Shown: positions 21,042 to 30,050, numbered from the stretch's first letter. The stretch: 64,000 bases of DNA from JAJRVM01 sp963700515 (GCA_963700515.1 CAVOXY010000058.1:1-64000); one strand, 5' to 3'. Notes: generated by a model not told the origin, from the sequence alone. Numbers and translations are program-made.

Positions 21042-21233
21042 TACTTCGCCGACCAGATCGATGTGCCGGAAGATAGCCCGTTTGTCGGGCTGGACGCCTA
21101 CCAGGAAGCGCTTGCCTGCTATGTGGATCTTGTCATCCAGGCAACCCCGCCTGGTTTCCGGCTGCTGCATGGGCGAGCAGTGCCGCCGCAAGGGCTTTTG
21201 GAGCTGCGATGGCTGTACCGCGGACCAAAGTGA
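21042..21233 (+). pseudogene. Unidentified coding fragment
   Basis: A frame of 63 residues opens right after an in-frame TAG. It reads FADQIDVPEDSPFVGLDAY, then EALACYVDLVIQATPPGFR and LLELRWLYRGPK before TGA. The composition looks like real protein, but there is no start codon or ribosome site, so it is the 3' end of something broken. It is followed within 15 bp by a weak copy of the leader repeat. Family not recognised. Confidence 0.35.
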
Positions 21234-21244
21234 CTCATCTTCGG

Positions 21245-21372
21245 GCGGTGCGCCCTCTTTCCTTGTGCTAAGGGGACAGCTACCCGCCGTCGGAAGAATC
21301 CCGTGGAACTCGGGGTTCGAGAACCGAAGCGGCCAGTGAGGATGGACGAGACAGTTGCGGTCTTCTGCCGAC
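21245..21372 (+). repeat. Diverged copy of the leader repeat, 5' module
   Basis: Contains CCCTCTTTCCTTGTGCTA, then a spaced GAACCGAAGCGG and a terminal GTTGCGGTCTTCTGCC. The same order of landmarks occurs at 52335-52463 and 59160-59289 (CCCTCTTTCCTTGTGCTACA, GAACCGAAAAATC, GCCGCGGTTTTCTGCC). Similarity is patchy in between, so this is the least certain copy. Confidence 0.45.
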
Positions 21373-21805
21373 GGCGGCTTCTGGTGCCGGCACGACACTG
21401 GTGGGAGTGAATATCGCGACACAGTCCAAGGACAAAGCCAACGAACTTCACAGTGTCTTCTTTTCGGGTCTTCTTTTCGGGGAACGGCCCCCTGGTGAAG
21501 GTTCTTTGCGAGGCCTTGGCGCCGGACCGGGTGCAACGTGAGAAAGACAAGGGACTCAAACTCAGAAAGGGGAGATGCTATGGCTTAAAGGGCGAGGGGG
21601 TCCTGGGGATACGCTACGTGGCGTCAGTGCGGCCGTTTCGTCCAGCGGTTTGCGATGAACCGGCATACTCCTGCAAAGTTGTCCCAGCCGCAACACAACG
21701 CGGGCGATCACTCGGCACGGATTCCGTCGGGTTCATTCCAGCGGAACCACTATCCGTGCGAGAGGTTTCCGCCGGGCACGTCCCGGCGGGACCACAGCTG
21801 GCGAG
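21373..21805. other. 430 bp without a recognised gene
   Basis: Lies between the diverged repeat and the truncated end of the SDR gene. Plus-strand open frames here are proline- and arginine-rich and show no domain. The SDR gene was evidently cut at its 3' side, so this may be foreign or scrambled sequence. Confidence 0.35.
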
Positions 21806-22264
21806 CTACCCGCCCCGCCCACTCCCACACCTCAGGCGGCCGAGTCCACCGACCACCAACACGATCGAGCCGCCGTGTTGTCGCATGGCCTTTGCGGCCG
21901 ATCGGACCACGGCAAATGCAGAAGTCAGATTGGCTGCGATGACGGCATTCCATTCCTCGAAACTGGTCAGATGAGCCGCCTTGAGCAACAGCGAACCGAT
22001 ACAGTTCGCGACCCCGTCCAGGCGGCCGAATCGCTCGACTACGTCGGTCACCACCAACTCAACTCGGGTCGGCTCATTCATGTCGAGATCCCACTTCGGG
22101 GCTCCCAGCTGCCGGGCGAGTTCATCGAGTCGATCCGACGACTTGCTCGCTAAGGCGACCGTGGCCCCGGAGGCTGCCAGTCGGCGGGCCACTTCCGAGC
22201 CGATGCCGCCGGAAGCGCCAAAGATCAGGTGGACGGGGAATTCGTGTGGCGTGGGGATGGTCAT
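21806..22264 (-). pseudogene. Short-chain dehydrogenase/reductase, C-terminally truncated
   Basis: ATG at 22264 is preceded by GAGGAGATCATC. The Rossmann nucleotide motif is HLIFGASGGIGSEVARRLA, and the structural motif region is LDGVANCIGSLLL. The protein keeps the strand with HGGSIVLV, then runs into GGLGRLRCGSGRGG and stops. The catalytic Tyr-x-x-x-Lys and the C-terminal third are gone: about 152 residues remain against the usual 240-260. Without the catalytic tyrosine it cannot be an active reductase. It lies downstream of the ABC operon on the same strand, 257 bp from the permease stop. Confidence 0.75.
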
Positions 22265-22521
22265 GATGATCTCCTCCGCGAGATGAGCCGTGTTTCGATG
22301 AGCCTGACTGTCAACGCAAGACCGGGTGCGTGTTGTGTCCAGTACTTGCCCGGGGTTGCGACCATTGCCCAGGCCATGGTCAGTGTAGCACGCTGCGCAG
22401 AGCATGCCACCGATCACCTGCCGTGCGCACCTCACGACCGACGAGTCACCCAGCCAATCCCACATGTATCACTGCTTGTTCTCTCCTATCGTGTCCCGAG
22501 TCGCTTTCGTGTCAGCTCGTG

Positions 22522-23502
22522 CTAGTCCGCTGCGCCCCGCAGCCTGTCGATGGCGACGGCCAGAAGAATAACGCTTCCCTTGACCACTTGCTGCCAGAAC
22601 GGCGATACGTCGAGCAACACGAGACCGCTGTTGAGCACGCCGATGATCAGGCAGCCGATGACCGTTCCGAGAATGGACCCGCGGCCGCCGGACAGAGAAG
22701 TCCCTCCGATGACGACCGCTGCAATGCTGTCCAGCTCGTAGCCGGTGCCGGCGTTAGGTTGTGCCGAGTCAAGCCGCGATGTGACGATCAAGCCGGCGAT
22801 GGCAGACAGTCCTCCGGCCAGCGTGTAGACCGCCACTTTGATTCGATCGACGTTCAATCCCGACAGTTTCGCCGTGCGCTCGTTGCCCCCCACGGCGTAA
22901 ATGTATCTGCCAAATCGCGTCTTCTTGGTGACCACGACGAAAACGATTACCAAAGAGGCCGATATCCAAACGGGAACGGGTATGCCAAGCGCTGTGGCTG
23001 TACCGATCACGGCAAACTGCCGTCCCAGTCCGGTGATGGGGAACCCCTTGGTCCAGAGCATCGTCAAGCCGCGGGCAATGCTGAGCATCCCGAGGGTCGC
23101 GACAAAGGGAGGAATGCGAACCCGGGTGATCATTTGCCCGTTGAACCATCCCAGGAACAGACCTACGAGCAAGCCAGCCAGAATGGCGCCGTGAACCGTA
23201 AACTCCAGTTCCACTCCCAGCCACGAAATGGGCAATGCGTGTTTGATGAGCCCAGCCGTGACGGCGCCGGCCAGCGCCAGGATCGAGCCCACCGACAGGT
23301 CGATGCCGCCGGCGAGAATCACCATCGTCATGCCGATCGACAGGCAGAGGTTGACGGATATCTGCCGCATGATGTTCCAGCCGTTGGCGGCCGTGAAAAA
23401 ACGGTCGGATAGCGCCGCCATGGTGGCAACCATCAGCAGGAGCACGAGCAGGGACTGGAACTTGCTGGAACGTCGCCAAATGTCTCTTGCCAGGTTATGC
23501 AT
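22522..23502 (-). CDS. Sugar ABC transporter permease (RbsC family)
   Basis: About 326 residues with eight to ten membrane segments, for example FQSLLVLLLMVATMAAL and AILAGLLVGLFLGWFNG. The signature MTMVILAGGIDLSVGSILAL and the cytoplasmic GGNERTAKLSGLNVDRIKV are typical of ribose/xylose/polyol permeases. I use ATG 23502 because the longer reading continues into the end of the ATPase gene. It overlaps that gene by 8 bp, fitting a translationally coupled operon. It moves a sugar or alditol through the inner membrane with the partners upstream. Confidence 0.88.
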   Translation of the reverse strand: MHNLARDIWRRSSKFQSLLVLLLMVATMAALSDRFFTAANGWNIMRQISVNLCLSIGMTMVILAGGIDLSVGSILALAGAVTAGLIKHALPISWLGVELEFTVHGAILAGLLVGLFLGWFNGQMITRVRIPPFVATLGMLSIARGLTMLWTKGFPITGLGRQFAVIGTATALGIPVPVWISASLVIVFVVVTKKTRFGRYIYAVGGNERTAKLSGLNVDRIKVAVYTLAGGLSAIAGLIVTSRLDSAQPNAGTGYELDSIAAVVIGGTSLSGGRGSILGTVIGCLIIGVLNSGLVLLDVSPFWQQVVKGSVILLAVAIDRLRGAAD

Positions 23503-24148
23503 GTTCAAGGACTCCTGGAACGGCGGCCCGCATGTGGGACACGTAGACGATCGCGATGCCATCCCGTTTCAGTGACTCGATCAAACGGAACAGCACCTCA
23601 ATCTCCTGGTCGCTGATGGCCGACGTCGGTTCATCCATAAAAATCACGCGAGCCCGGCAGTTCAACGCCTTGGCGACCTCGACGATCTGCTGCTGCTCGA
23701 CGCGAAGGCTGTTGACCTCCGCTCTCGGATCGATCGTGGGATCAAGCTGGGTGAGCAGTGCGGTGCAGCGGCGATTTTGTTCCTTCGAGTCGATCAATCC
23801 GGTCGCCGACTGCAATTCGCGTCCAAGGAAGATGTTTTCGCCGACCGTCAGGTAGGGGATCAGATTCAGTTCCTGATAGACGATCGAGATCCCTTGATCC
23901 AAGGCCTCTCGGGGATGCGCGAACTGGACACACTGGCCATCCAGCAGGATCTGCCCCTCATCGGGCTGTCGGGCACCGGCGAGAATGTGCATGAGCGTTG
24001 ACTTGCCGGCCCCGTTCTCGCCGATCAAGCCGTGGACCTCGCCGGCGTCGATCTGAAGGTCGACTCGATCCAGGGCCAACACGCCCGGGAATCGCTTTAC
24101 AATAGACCGCGCTTCGAGCACAGGATGCTGCCCGGGATCGGCCGTCAT
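23495..24148 (-). CDS. Sugar ABC transporter ATPase, half-size (first nucleotide-binding domain only)
   Basis: Walker A GLIGENGAGKSTLMHIL, a Q-loop region (IVYQELNLIPYLTVGENIF) and Walker B RVIFMDEPTSAI are intact; the usual LSGG signature is replaced by NSLRVEQQQIVEVAKAL. It ends at VYVSHMRAAVPGVLEHA after 218 residues. RbsA/XylG-type ATPases are normally about 500 residues with two fused domains, so the region from just after the H-loop through most of the second domain is missing. The start overlaps the DUF2291 stop by 4 bp. It could be a deletion remnant or a genuine half-size subunit; the odd tail favours deletion. Confidence 0.75.
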   Translation of the reverse strand: MTADPGQHPVLEARSIVKRFPGVLALDRVDLQIDAGEVHGLIGENGAGKSTLMHILAGARQPDEGQILLDGQCVQFAHPREALDQGISIVYQELNLIPYLTVGENIFLGRELQSATGLIDSKEQNRRCTALLTQLDPTIDPRAEVNSLRVEQQQIVEVAKALNCRARVIFMDEPTSAISDQEIEVLFRLIESLKRDGIAIVYVSHMRAAVPGVLEHA

Positions 24149-24810
24149 GGTTGCACCTCGGCGTCTTCGATGTCGAGGTGTACGGGAACCAGACGGAGCG
24201 CATCGAAGTCACCGTCGCCGCTTACCTGCGCGCAGCCGACAAAACGGACGCGAGCCCCGACGCGGAGCCGCTCGCGGGCAGGAGCGATGACGTTGGCTTC
24301 AACCCGCCGGTTCAACTCGGCGGACACGTTGTTGAAGTCCTGCGAGTTGGCGAACTGGTTCACGTCGACCAACCCCGTGGAATCCCGCACCGTATTCCCC
24401 ACGACGACTCCCGTGCGGATCCGCACGCGTCGTGGCCCTTCGCCGATCTTCAGCGTGCAGTAGTCGGTGGCCGCTTCCTCGACCCGGCCTGTACCGCGAA
24501 TGAAGAGGAAACACGCCCCGCCGATCCCGACCTGCCGCCCGAACTTGCGTCGAGCCTGACCCGCATCGCGGTCGACGGCCGCGAACAGTTCTTCGCTGTC
24601 AACAGCAGTGCCGAAGGCGCCGGGCAGCCGGGCGTTCCAAAATTCTTCTGCGTAGTCGACAACGTTGACCGGAACAGATGTACTGGCGGGAGCCGGGTGT
24701 TTGCTTCCGGCATCGCCGATCCGTTTGAACCGAAACGGCGGGAAGAGACACCAGAGAATTGCGGCGCCGATGGCGACTCCGCACCAGATGACGGCTCTCC
24801 GGCGTGACAC
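24145..24810 (-). CDS. DUF2291 family lipoprotein-like/periplasmic protein of the sugar ABC operon
   Basis: 221 residues with an N-terminal membrane anchor (RAVIWCGVAIGAAILWCLF) and a beta-rich body (IRTGVVVGNTVRDSTGLVDV, then NQFANSQDFNNVSAELN). This matches PF10054, found almost only beside RbsABC-type transporters for sugars or alditols; its job is unknown. It starts 2 bp after the binding-protein stop and overlaps the ATPase start by 4 bp, so the four genes form one tight operon. Confidence 0.8.
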   Translation of the reverse strand: MSRRRAVIWCGVAIGAAILWCLFPPFRFKRIGDAGSKHPAPASTSVPVNVVDYAEEFWNARLPGAFGTAVDSEELFAAVDRDAGQARRKFGRQVGIGGACFLFIRGTGRVEEAATDYCTLKIGEGPRRVRIRTGVVVGNTVRDSTGLVDVNQFANSQDFNNVSAELNRRVEANVIAPARERLRVGARVRFVGCAQVSGDGDFDALRLVPVHLDIEDAEVQP

Positions 24811-24812
24811 GG

Positions 24813-25778
24813 TCAGTCCCTCTTTCCGTAGGCCGTGAAATTGTCGATATTCTCCGCCGACACCAGGTCGACGTTCACCGGGATCTTCTGTTGAAAATCG
24901 CGCTTGCCGTTTCGGATGTACTCGTCCGCGTATTCGGCTGCGGTGCGAGCCATCAGCTTGGGATACTGCATGACCGTCGCGACGATTTTGCCTTCGGCAA
25001 TCGATCGGACAACATCTTCGGAGCCGTCGTAGCCAAATACCTTCACCTGTTCCGCTTTGCCAGCTCCCAAGAGGGCTTGATAAGCTCCCATTGCCATCGC
25101 GTCATTGCCACAGAAGATAGCGTCGATATCGTCGTGCGACTGCAGGATGGACTCCGTCACCTCCATGGCTTTGTTGCGGTCAAAGTCCGCCGATTGCTGG
25201 GCTACCATTTCCAGGCCTTTGTACCGATCGACGACGCTGTGAAAGCCTTTGGAGCGGTTCCACGTGTTGTTGTCGCCCACCAGCCCCAGCAACTCGACGT
25301 ACTGGCCTTCTTCGCCAACTTGCTTGACGAAGTACTCCCCGAGCGCAACGGTGCCAGAATAGTTGTCCGACAACAACTGAGCTGTCGCGGCATCGGTCGA
25401 GTTGATCTCGCGGTCGATACAGAAGACCGGAAGGCCGGCGTCTTGCGCCCGCTGGACGTTGGCGACCGAGCCGTCCGCGTCGGTGGGATTGAACAGAATC
25501 GCCGAGTATCCCGCCGCAATGATGTTGTCGAAATGCGCAGCTTCCTTGGAGGTGTCGTTCTGGGAATCGAACAACGTCGCTTCATATCCCAATTCGACGG
25601 CTCGATCACGCGCCGTCTCTCCCAACACGACGAACCAAGGGTTGTTCAGGGTCGAGATGACGACGGCTATCTGCGATTTCCCGGCCGAAGTGGCGGGAGA
25701 ACTGTCTCCGCAACCCGCTAGCAGAGTCATCGCCAGCAGAATCAGCGGGGACATAATTCGTAAGAAGGTTTGGTTCAT
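24813..25778 (-). CDS. Periplasmic sugar-binding lipoprotein (RbsB family)
   Basis: 321 residues. The signal peptide ends in the lipobox LLAGC, so the mature protein starts at a lipidated cysteine. The two-lobe ligand-binding fold of PBP1 type shows IAVVISTLNNPWFVVLGETA, AAGYSAILFNPTDADGS, PVFCIDREIN and AIFCGNDAMAMGAYQALL. It delivers a sugar or polyol to the permease. It is the first gene of the four-gene operon and is preceded by GAGGGTAAGCC. The nearby zinc alcohol dehydrogenase suggests an alditol rather than ribose, but that is inference. Confidence 0.88.
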   Translation of the reverse strand: MNQTFLRIMSPLILLAMTLLAGCGDSSPATSAGKSQIAVVISTLNNPWFVVLGETARDRAVELGYEATLFDSQNDTSKEAAHFDNIIAAGYSAILFNPTDADGSVANVQRAQDAGLPVFCIDREINSTDAATAQLLSDNYSGTVALGEYFVKQVGEEGQYVELLGLVGDNNTWNRSKGFHSVVDRYKGLEMVAQQSADFDRNKAMEVTESILQSHDDIDAIFCGNDAMAMGAYQALLGAGKAEQVKVFGYDGSEDVVRSIAEGKIVATVMQYPKLMARTAAEYADEYIRNGKRDFQQKIPVNVDLVSAENIDNFTAYGKRD

Positions 25779-25940
25779 GGCTTACCCTCGTTGTCAATGG
25801 ATGGATGTGACACCTTTGGGGTTCGGCAGTCCGGCATCACACAGCGTGATGGAGGCCGTGTGCCCGATCCTGCTCATCTCGTAGCTCAGTTCGCTGTTCA
25901 ACAATCGAGTGCGTTTCATGACTCGCTCTTGCATAACCGG

Positions 25941-26445
25941 TTAGTCGATGCACCAGTCCGCGCGTTCCTGAAACTCCGCCTGGTAATCGCGGCGCCACTT
26001 GGAGATGCTCGACGGACCGGGCCCATCTAGATAGTGATTCTTGTCGCCATCCTTCTGAATTGTCCGCCCCAGCTTTCCTGGGTGGGGTCATCGGGATTGT
26101 TCAATCCACGGTTCGCGCTCACCAACCACAAGAATGCTGGCGAATCCCCTTCACACACTCCAGTGCATCCCATTCCTTCGCGCGGGTACACATCACAGAG
26201 TGGTCGATGGTTCTTGCGAATGTTCTCATTGACCCAGGCGAGGTTGGAGATCGGATCACTCTTGTGGTCGTTGGGGACGTTGCCCCCTTTGACGACGCCA
26301 ATCGGCGGAAAGTCCGTCGACATGACCACGCGCAGTCTCTTGGCGTTTGATTGCGTTGTCGCTGTGTCGCCTGCGACGGATTGCAGCGTCAGCAAAGCGA
26401 GAATCTGGAAGAATACGAACGCGCAAGTAAGTGGCTTCTTCATGG
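25941..26445 (-). pseudogene. DUF1593 family protein, internally deleted and frameshifted
   Basis: ATG 26445 opens a signal peptide (KKPLTCAFVFFQILALLTLQ). The family start RLRVVMSTDFPPIGVVKGGN follows, but the text then jumps from HKSD to PISNLAWVNENIRKNH, omitting the usual DD-Q-SMVR block. EGDSPAFLWLVSANRGLNN and QESWGGQFRR are present. A frame change near 26045 precedes LDGPGPSSISKWRRDYQ, which ends at 25941. DUF1593 proteins are nucleoside-hydrolase-like secreted proteins. Several hundred residues are missing compared with the family. Confidence 0.65.
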
Positions 26446-26472
26446 TTGATTCTCGCCGGCTAAGAAAGAGAC

Positions 26473-26785
26473 TCACTTTGCGTTGAGGATCACTCGACGA
26501 TAGGCGAAGAGATTGGGAAGCACCTTGCCATAGGCGTCGACAAGCTTATCGAGCATCGCTGTGTTGCTTTGGGACATTCTTCCAGCAACCGGTCGAGACA
26601 ATCAAGCCTTCGATATCCAACTCGTTGGCGCACACCAACTGGCGTACCATGGATTGTTCGTCGTCGGGGTCGGCCCCGAGGTCGGTAGTGTTGATGATCC
26701 GTGGTTTAGACTTCTCTTGCGCGAAAGCGAAGCCGGCAAATAAGGTCAGGGTGATTGCTGTGAGGTAGAGCCTTGGATACTTCAT
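26473..26785 (-). pseudogene. Second DUF1593 copy, N-terminal piece joined to a short distal piece
   Basis: ATG 26785 follows GAGAGGGTTGAGA and opens a signal peptide (YPRLYLTAITLTLFAGFAFA). The metal-binding start PRIINTTDLGADPDDEQSMV is present with its aspartates, followed by CANELDIEGLIVSTGCWK. The frame changes near 26575 to NTAMLDKLVDAYGKVLPNL and stops after AYRRVILNAK. Only about 100 of the expected 400 or more residues remain. It lies 28 bp before the other DUF1593 remnant, so the pair may be a decayed tandem duplication. Confidence 0.65.
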
Positions 26786-26828
26786 TCTCAACCCTCTCTT
26801 TTCAATACGCCGGTTGACGCATGACGGC

Positions 26829-27998
26829 TCAAGTCGCGTGGGGCACGACCTCGACCTTGACGCACTCGTTCGGTTTCGTCACGACCGCCATGTCGGCCAC
26901 CAGTTCGTCGAGGCTCATCCGATGCGAAATCAGGGAATCGAACGGATAGACCTCGCGATACTTCTGCAAGAGTTTCAAAACCGGCCGCCAGTTGGTTCCG
27001 CAGTGAAAGACCGAATGGATGTGGACGTTCTTGGACGCCACATGCCGCATCACGTTCAGCGGCACCGTCTTTCCCGTGTCGACCCAGTTGCCGACCTCGA
27101 TGACCGTTCCGCCCTTCCGCACCATTTCGAGCGCCTCGAGGAAGACCTCGGGCTCGCCGGCCGATTCGATTACCAGATCGGGACCGACGCCTTCCGTGAT
27201 CTCCTTCACTTGCTGAATTCGCTCCGCGGCGGAAGTCGTGGAAGCGTTGATCGTAACGTCGGCGTACAGTTCTTTCGCCTTGGCGAGTCGGAGATCGGCA
27301 AGGTCGGTGGCGACGCGGAGTCCGCCGCCGTGAATGCCGGCCATGATGCCGTGCAGCAATCCCAACGGCCCGTTGCCCAAGACGGCTACCGAATCCCCCG
27401 GCCCGAAGCCTTCCCCCACTGCCGCAAAGGGCCCTGTGGCCCTGGCCAGCGAATGGTAAGCGACCGCAAACTCCTCCACGAAGACCGCGACATCGGTCGG
27501 CAAGTCTTCCGGAATTTTGAACAACGAGGTACCCGGCATGATGTACATGTATTCGGCAAACCCGCCGCGAAGATAGGGAGCCGTATCCGCGTTCGGATGG
27601 ATCCCATAGGCCATTACCTGATTTTCACACGTTGTGTTGTTGTAGTGGTGCCGACAGTACCAGCACTGGCCGCAGTTCACCTCGACCGCCAACGCCACCC
27701 GGTCGCCGAACTTGAGCGGCTGGTGGTCGAAATCCATGGTCCGCGCCGCGTTCTCGCCGATCTCGACGATGGTGCCGATCACCTCGTGTCCGCCGATGTA
27801 GGGAAAGACCGACTTGCCTCGAATCTCAGAGGCCTCCCCCTTGAAAATGTGCTTGTCCGTGCCGCACACGCCGGTCATCTCGACCTTGAGAATCGCCGAA
27901 TCGGCGTCCATCTGCGGATAAGGGTAGCTCCGCATCTCCATCTTGCCCGGGGCGGTCATCGCGACGGCCTTGACCGTCTCGGGATGGGTCTTGGACAT
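26829..27998 (-). CDS. Zinc-dependent alcohol/polyol dehydrogenase (MDR family)
   Basis: 389 residues, intact, start ATG 27998 behind AGGAGGTTCAG. The catalytic zinc site is GVCGTDKH and GGHEVIG; the structural zinc site is CGQCWYC plus a fourth Cys in NNTTC. The coenzyme fold has VLGNGPLGLLHGIMAG. It oxidises an alcohol or polyol with NAD(P). It lies upstream of the ABC operon on the same strand with the DUF1593 remnants between, so a role in sugar-alcohol catabolism is plausible. It ends in VVPHAT. Confidence 0.85.
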   Translation of the reverse strand: MSKTHPETVKAVAMTAPGKMEMRSYPYPQMDADSAILKVEMTGVCGTDKHIFKGEASEIRGKSVFPYIGGHEVIGTIVEIGENAARTMDFDHQPLKFGDRVALAVEVNCGQCWYCRHHYNNTTCENQVMAYGIHPNADTAPYLRGGFAEYMYIMPGTSLFKIPEDLPTDVAVFVEEFAVAYHSLARATGPFAAVGEGFGPGDSVAVLGNGPLGLLHGIMAGIHGGGLRVATDLADLRLAKAKELYADVTINASTTSAAERIQQVKEITEGVGPDLVIESAGEPEVFLEALEMVRKGGTVIEVGNWVDTGKTVPLNVMRHVASKNVHIHSVFHCGTNWRPVLKLLQKYREVYPFDSLISHRMSLDELVADMAVVTKPNECVKVEVVPHAT

Positions 27999-28247
27999 CT
28001 GAACCTCCTACATTTGGATTGTTCTCGGGATGGTACTGCAGTCTCCCTTTGTGTTGGCGTGCAGCCGAAACCTCCTGCGCCGTGTACTCGAATGGGGGCG
28101 ACGGCCTCGGGTCTCTGGCTGCCCAGTTAGGCAGGCCGCCAGGCAGGGATCTGCTGCGATATCTCTGGTCACTTTGAATGAGGTTACCACGCAGCAAGTC
28201 GTGACTCTACCTGTTTTTGTGGGAATACTCACGGCATACTAAGATGC

Positions 28248-28400
28248 ATGGAACGATTCGACGGGACCCGCCCTGAGTTTTTTCCATACGGCTTCACCTG
28301 CGAGGTGTGGACGCCGGCACGCATGCCTGGGCCGGACCGACACCGCGAGATTGAGGTCAGTCTGCTCAAAGCGGGTTACCTCACTGGCGTTGCGGGTGGC
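28248..28400 (+). pseudogene. N-terminal fragment of an AraC-family regulator
   Basis: ATG 28248 begins MERFDGTRPEFFPYGFTCEV, followed by MPGPDRHREIEVSLLKAG and YLTGVAGG. This matches the sensor-domain start of planctomycete AraC regulators. It breaks off near 28400 and joins, in a different frame, a pectate-lyase-like piece. The DNA-binding half is absent. Confidence 0.6.
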
Positions 28401-28860
28401 GTGGGCCAACGACTTCAACTGGAACACCACTGTCGACGTTCGCCGCGATTTCAGTGCCACGGGAGATGGCCGGACGGATGATACGGTGGCCATTCAGCGC
28501 GCGCTCGACAAGGTCGTGGAAAATGACGGCGGAGTCGTCCTGCTGCCCGAGGGGGTCTACCGGATCTCTAGTCTTTCGCTGGGCAGGAAGAGCATCCTTC
28601 TGGCGCAAGCCGCGAGCGCACAATTGTCATGGTCTCCGGGACCGGCGATGGCGGGGCATTAGACTGCGAGGGGAACGGACAGGGGCTTTCCACTTTGACC
28701 CTGCAATTTCAGCCGGAGGTGCCGGCCGCCGCCTCCGGGACCCTGGTGGGCCGACAGGCCAGCGAGCTCTTCATCCACAATGTCGCGTTCAATCTTCTGC
28801 GAGATCCCGACGTATCGGTTAAGCAGTCGCCGTATTTCGTCTCGGGAATCCGACGTCATG
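28395..28860 (+). pseudogene. Pectate-lyase-superfamily (right-handed beta-helix) fragment
   Basis: Reads DVRRDFSATGDGRTDDTVAI, then ALDKVVENDGGVVLLPEGVY, the standard start of Pectate_lyase_3 domains. A frame change near 28625 leads to GTGDGGALDCEG and VGRQASELFIHNVAFNLL, after which it is cut near 28860 against the convergent gene at 28871. Neither a signal peptide nor the rest of the helix is present. Confidence 0.6.
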
Positions 28861-28870
28861 CCAACACGCG

Positions 28871-29074
28871 TCAATCCGTAGATGAAGTGGTGGCGCGGGC
28901 CTCAAACCGGGCAATCTGTTCCTTGAATTGGTTGATCCGCTTCCTCAGTGAACGTAACGTCAGTTCACGAACGTACTCATTCCCTGGCTCGCGTTGCTTT
29001 TTCTCGTAAAGTCGTTCGAGATCCCGGAGTTTTTCATGCGTGTTGTCGCATTGATGTTGGTTTTCAATGTTCAT
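28871..29074 (-). CDS. Small coiled-coil protein paired with a nucleotidyltransferase
   Basis: 67 residues, charged and helical (EKLRDLERLYEKKQREPG, then LTLRSLRKRINQFKEQIARF). Its ATG overlaps the stop of the nucleotidyltransferase gene by 4 bp, so the two are translationally coupled. Similar two-gene units (DUF6932-like transferase plus short helical partner) are common in bacteria and resemble toxin-antitoxin or MNT/HEPN-type pairs. The functional reading is inference. Confidence 0.6.
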   Translation of the reverse strand: MNIENQHQCDNTHEKLRDLERLYEKKQREPGNEYVRELTLRSLRKRINQFKEQIARFEARATTSSTD

Positions 29075-29350
29075 TCGATTACCTCGATCATTCCCTTTGG
29101 AACTAAATCACGGTCAGTGGCGAACGTTTTCTCCGTGAACTGTTCAAAGGCCTCCTGATCCACCAATTCCATATTGATGAAAGGCAAGCCGCTCAGCAGC
29201 TCCTTTACCGCGTCGTCGTCGCTGGGAAATCCCTCGCCGATATGCAAAACACAGTCAACGTCATTAGGTTCCAGCTTATCCGTGACGAAGCTCCCATTAA
29301 CGATGATGCGACGGACGCCAGCACGCCGTGCCAGCTCAACGCCAGCAAGT
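29071..29350 (-). pseudogene. DUF6932-like nucleotidyltransferase, 5'-truncated
   Basis: The nucleotidyltransferase core is RRIIVNGSFVTDKLEPNDVD, with the G-S and the D-x-D pair expected for this fold, then CVLHIGEGFPSDDDAVKELL. Family proteins normally have 30-60 residues before the G-S motif; here only GLAGVELARRAGV remains. At about 29340 the sequence passes into a copy of an unrelated gene on the opposite strand (29335-29609). The 5' end and promoter were therefore replaced. A short protein from an internal ATG is still possible. Confidence 0.6.
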
Positions 29351-29609
29351 CCAGTTGCCAACCACGGGCGTTCGTATGTCCGACGTCATACGGCATCTGG
29401 CCGCGCCGATTGTCGCCGAGTTCGGCGATTCCGTTGATGACATCGAGCGGATCGTTACCTTGACCGTCGCCGCCAGGAACCTGACGCTCTTCGCTCCAGA
29501 TGCTCAGTGCCGGCAGTTCGAGCGATTATCAGAGAGATACTTCGACTCTGATCGCGAGTGCATTGCGATGTTTCGCTGGATCTGCAACATACTCGCCGCG
29601 CGTGCTTGA
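29335..29609 (+). pseudogene. Truncated copy (P1) of the three-copy unknown gene family
   Basis: Matches the gene at 32019-32483 from QVQLPTTGVRMSDVIRHL through QCRQFERLSERYFDSDRE to FRWICN, then diverges near 29595 and stops. The basic N-terminus and the C-terminal third are absent. A weak echo of the missing end (TIYFEVAH) can be read near 29865-29890 in the same strand, which would mean an insertion or internal loss; that part is uncertain. Confidence 0.65.
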
Positions 29610-30050
29610 CTGCCACACGCTTCACGGGTCGATTGTGTATTGCTTATCGGCGATGGTTTCCCCCAGGATCCAGCTGCCGAGGCCGAATTGATCGCCAGGT
29701 GTGTTCGCCCGGACGAAGTGGCACACCGGGCAATGTTCCTGCCTCCGCTGTGAGACTTGGCTCGCGGGGGGGAACATGCCAGGACGTCCCCCGCGGCGAA
29801 AACGAGACAGACAATGCTGCGCCGTCACCACCTCCGTCCTGCCGTACCCACATCTGTCAACACCATTTACTTTGAAGTGGCCCATGCAACGACGCCGCGC
29901 CACATCCGCTGGTGGTTATGGAGGGATTGTAGCAGGAAGCGCCGCGTCCCCATCCCGGAGGCGACGCTGCCTGGATGGGCAGATTGCCACGACGCATTGG
30001 CAGCGCGTCCCCCTTTCCTGGAGATACCGGGACAGCTAGGCATTGGCCCA
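29610..30050. other. 440 bp without a recognised gene
   Basis: Short frames on both strands lack domains and ribosome sites. Apart from a possible echo of the P1 gene end near 29870, nothing is recognisable. Confidence 0.35.

Noticed and set aside
20979..21536. 185-codon minus-strand frame upstream of the kinase
   Set aside because: No start signal, no domain, and it overlaps a more protein-like plus-strand fragment and the diverged leader copy.
22330..23412. Long plus-strand frame opposite the permease gene
   Set aside because: It is the antisense reading of a well-conserved membrane protein, with a charge-rich composition typical of shadows and no ribosome site.
26814..28130. 438-codon plus-strand frame opposite the alcohol dehydrogenase
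   Set aside because: The minus-strand gene has all zinc and coenzyme motifs; the plus frame is His/Arg-rich shadow text.
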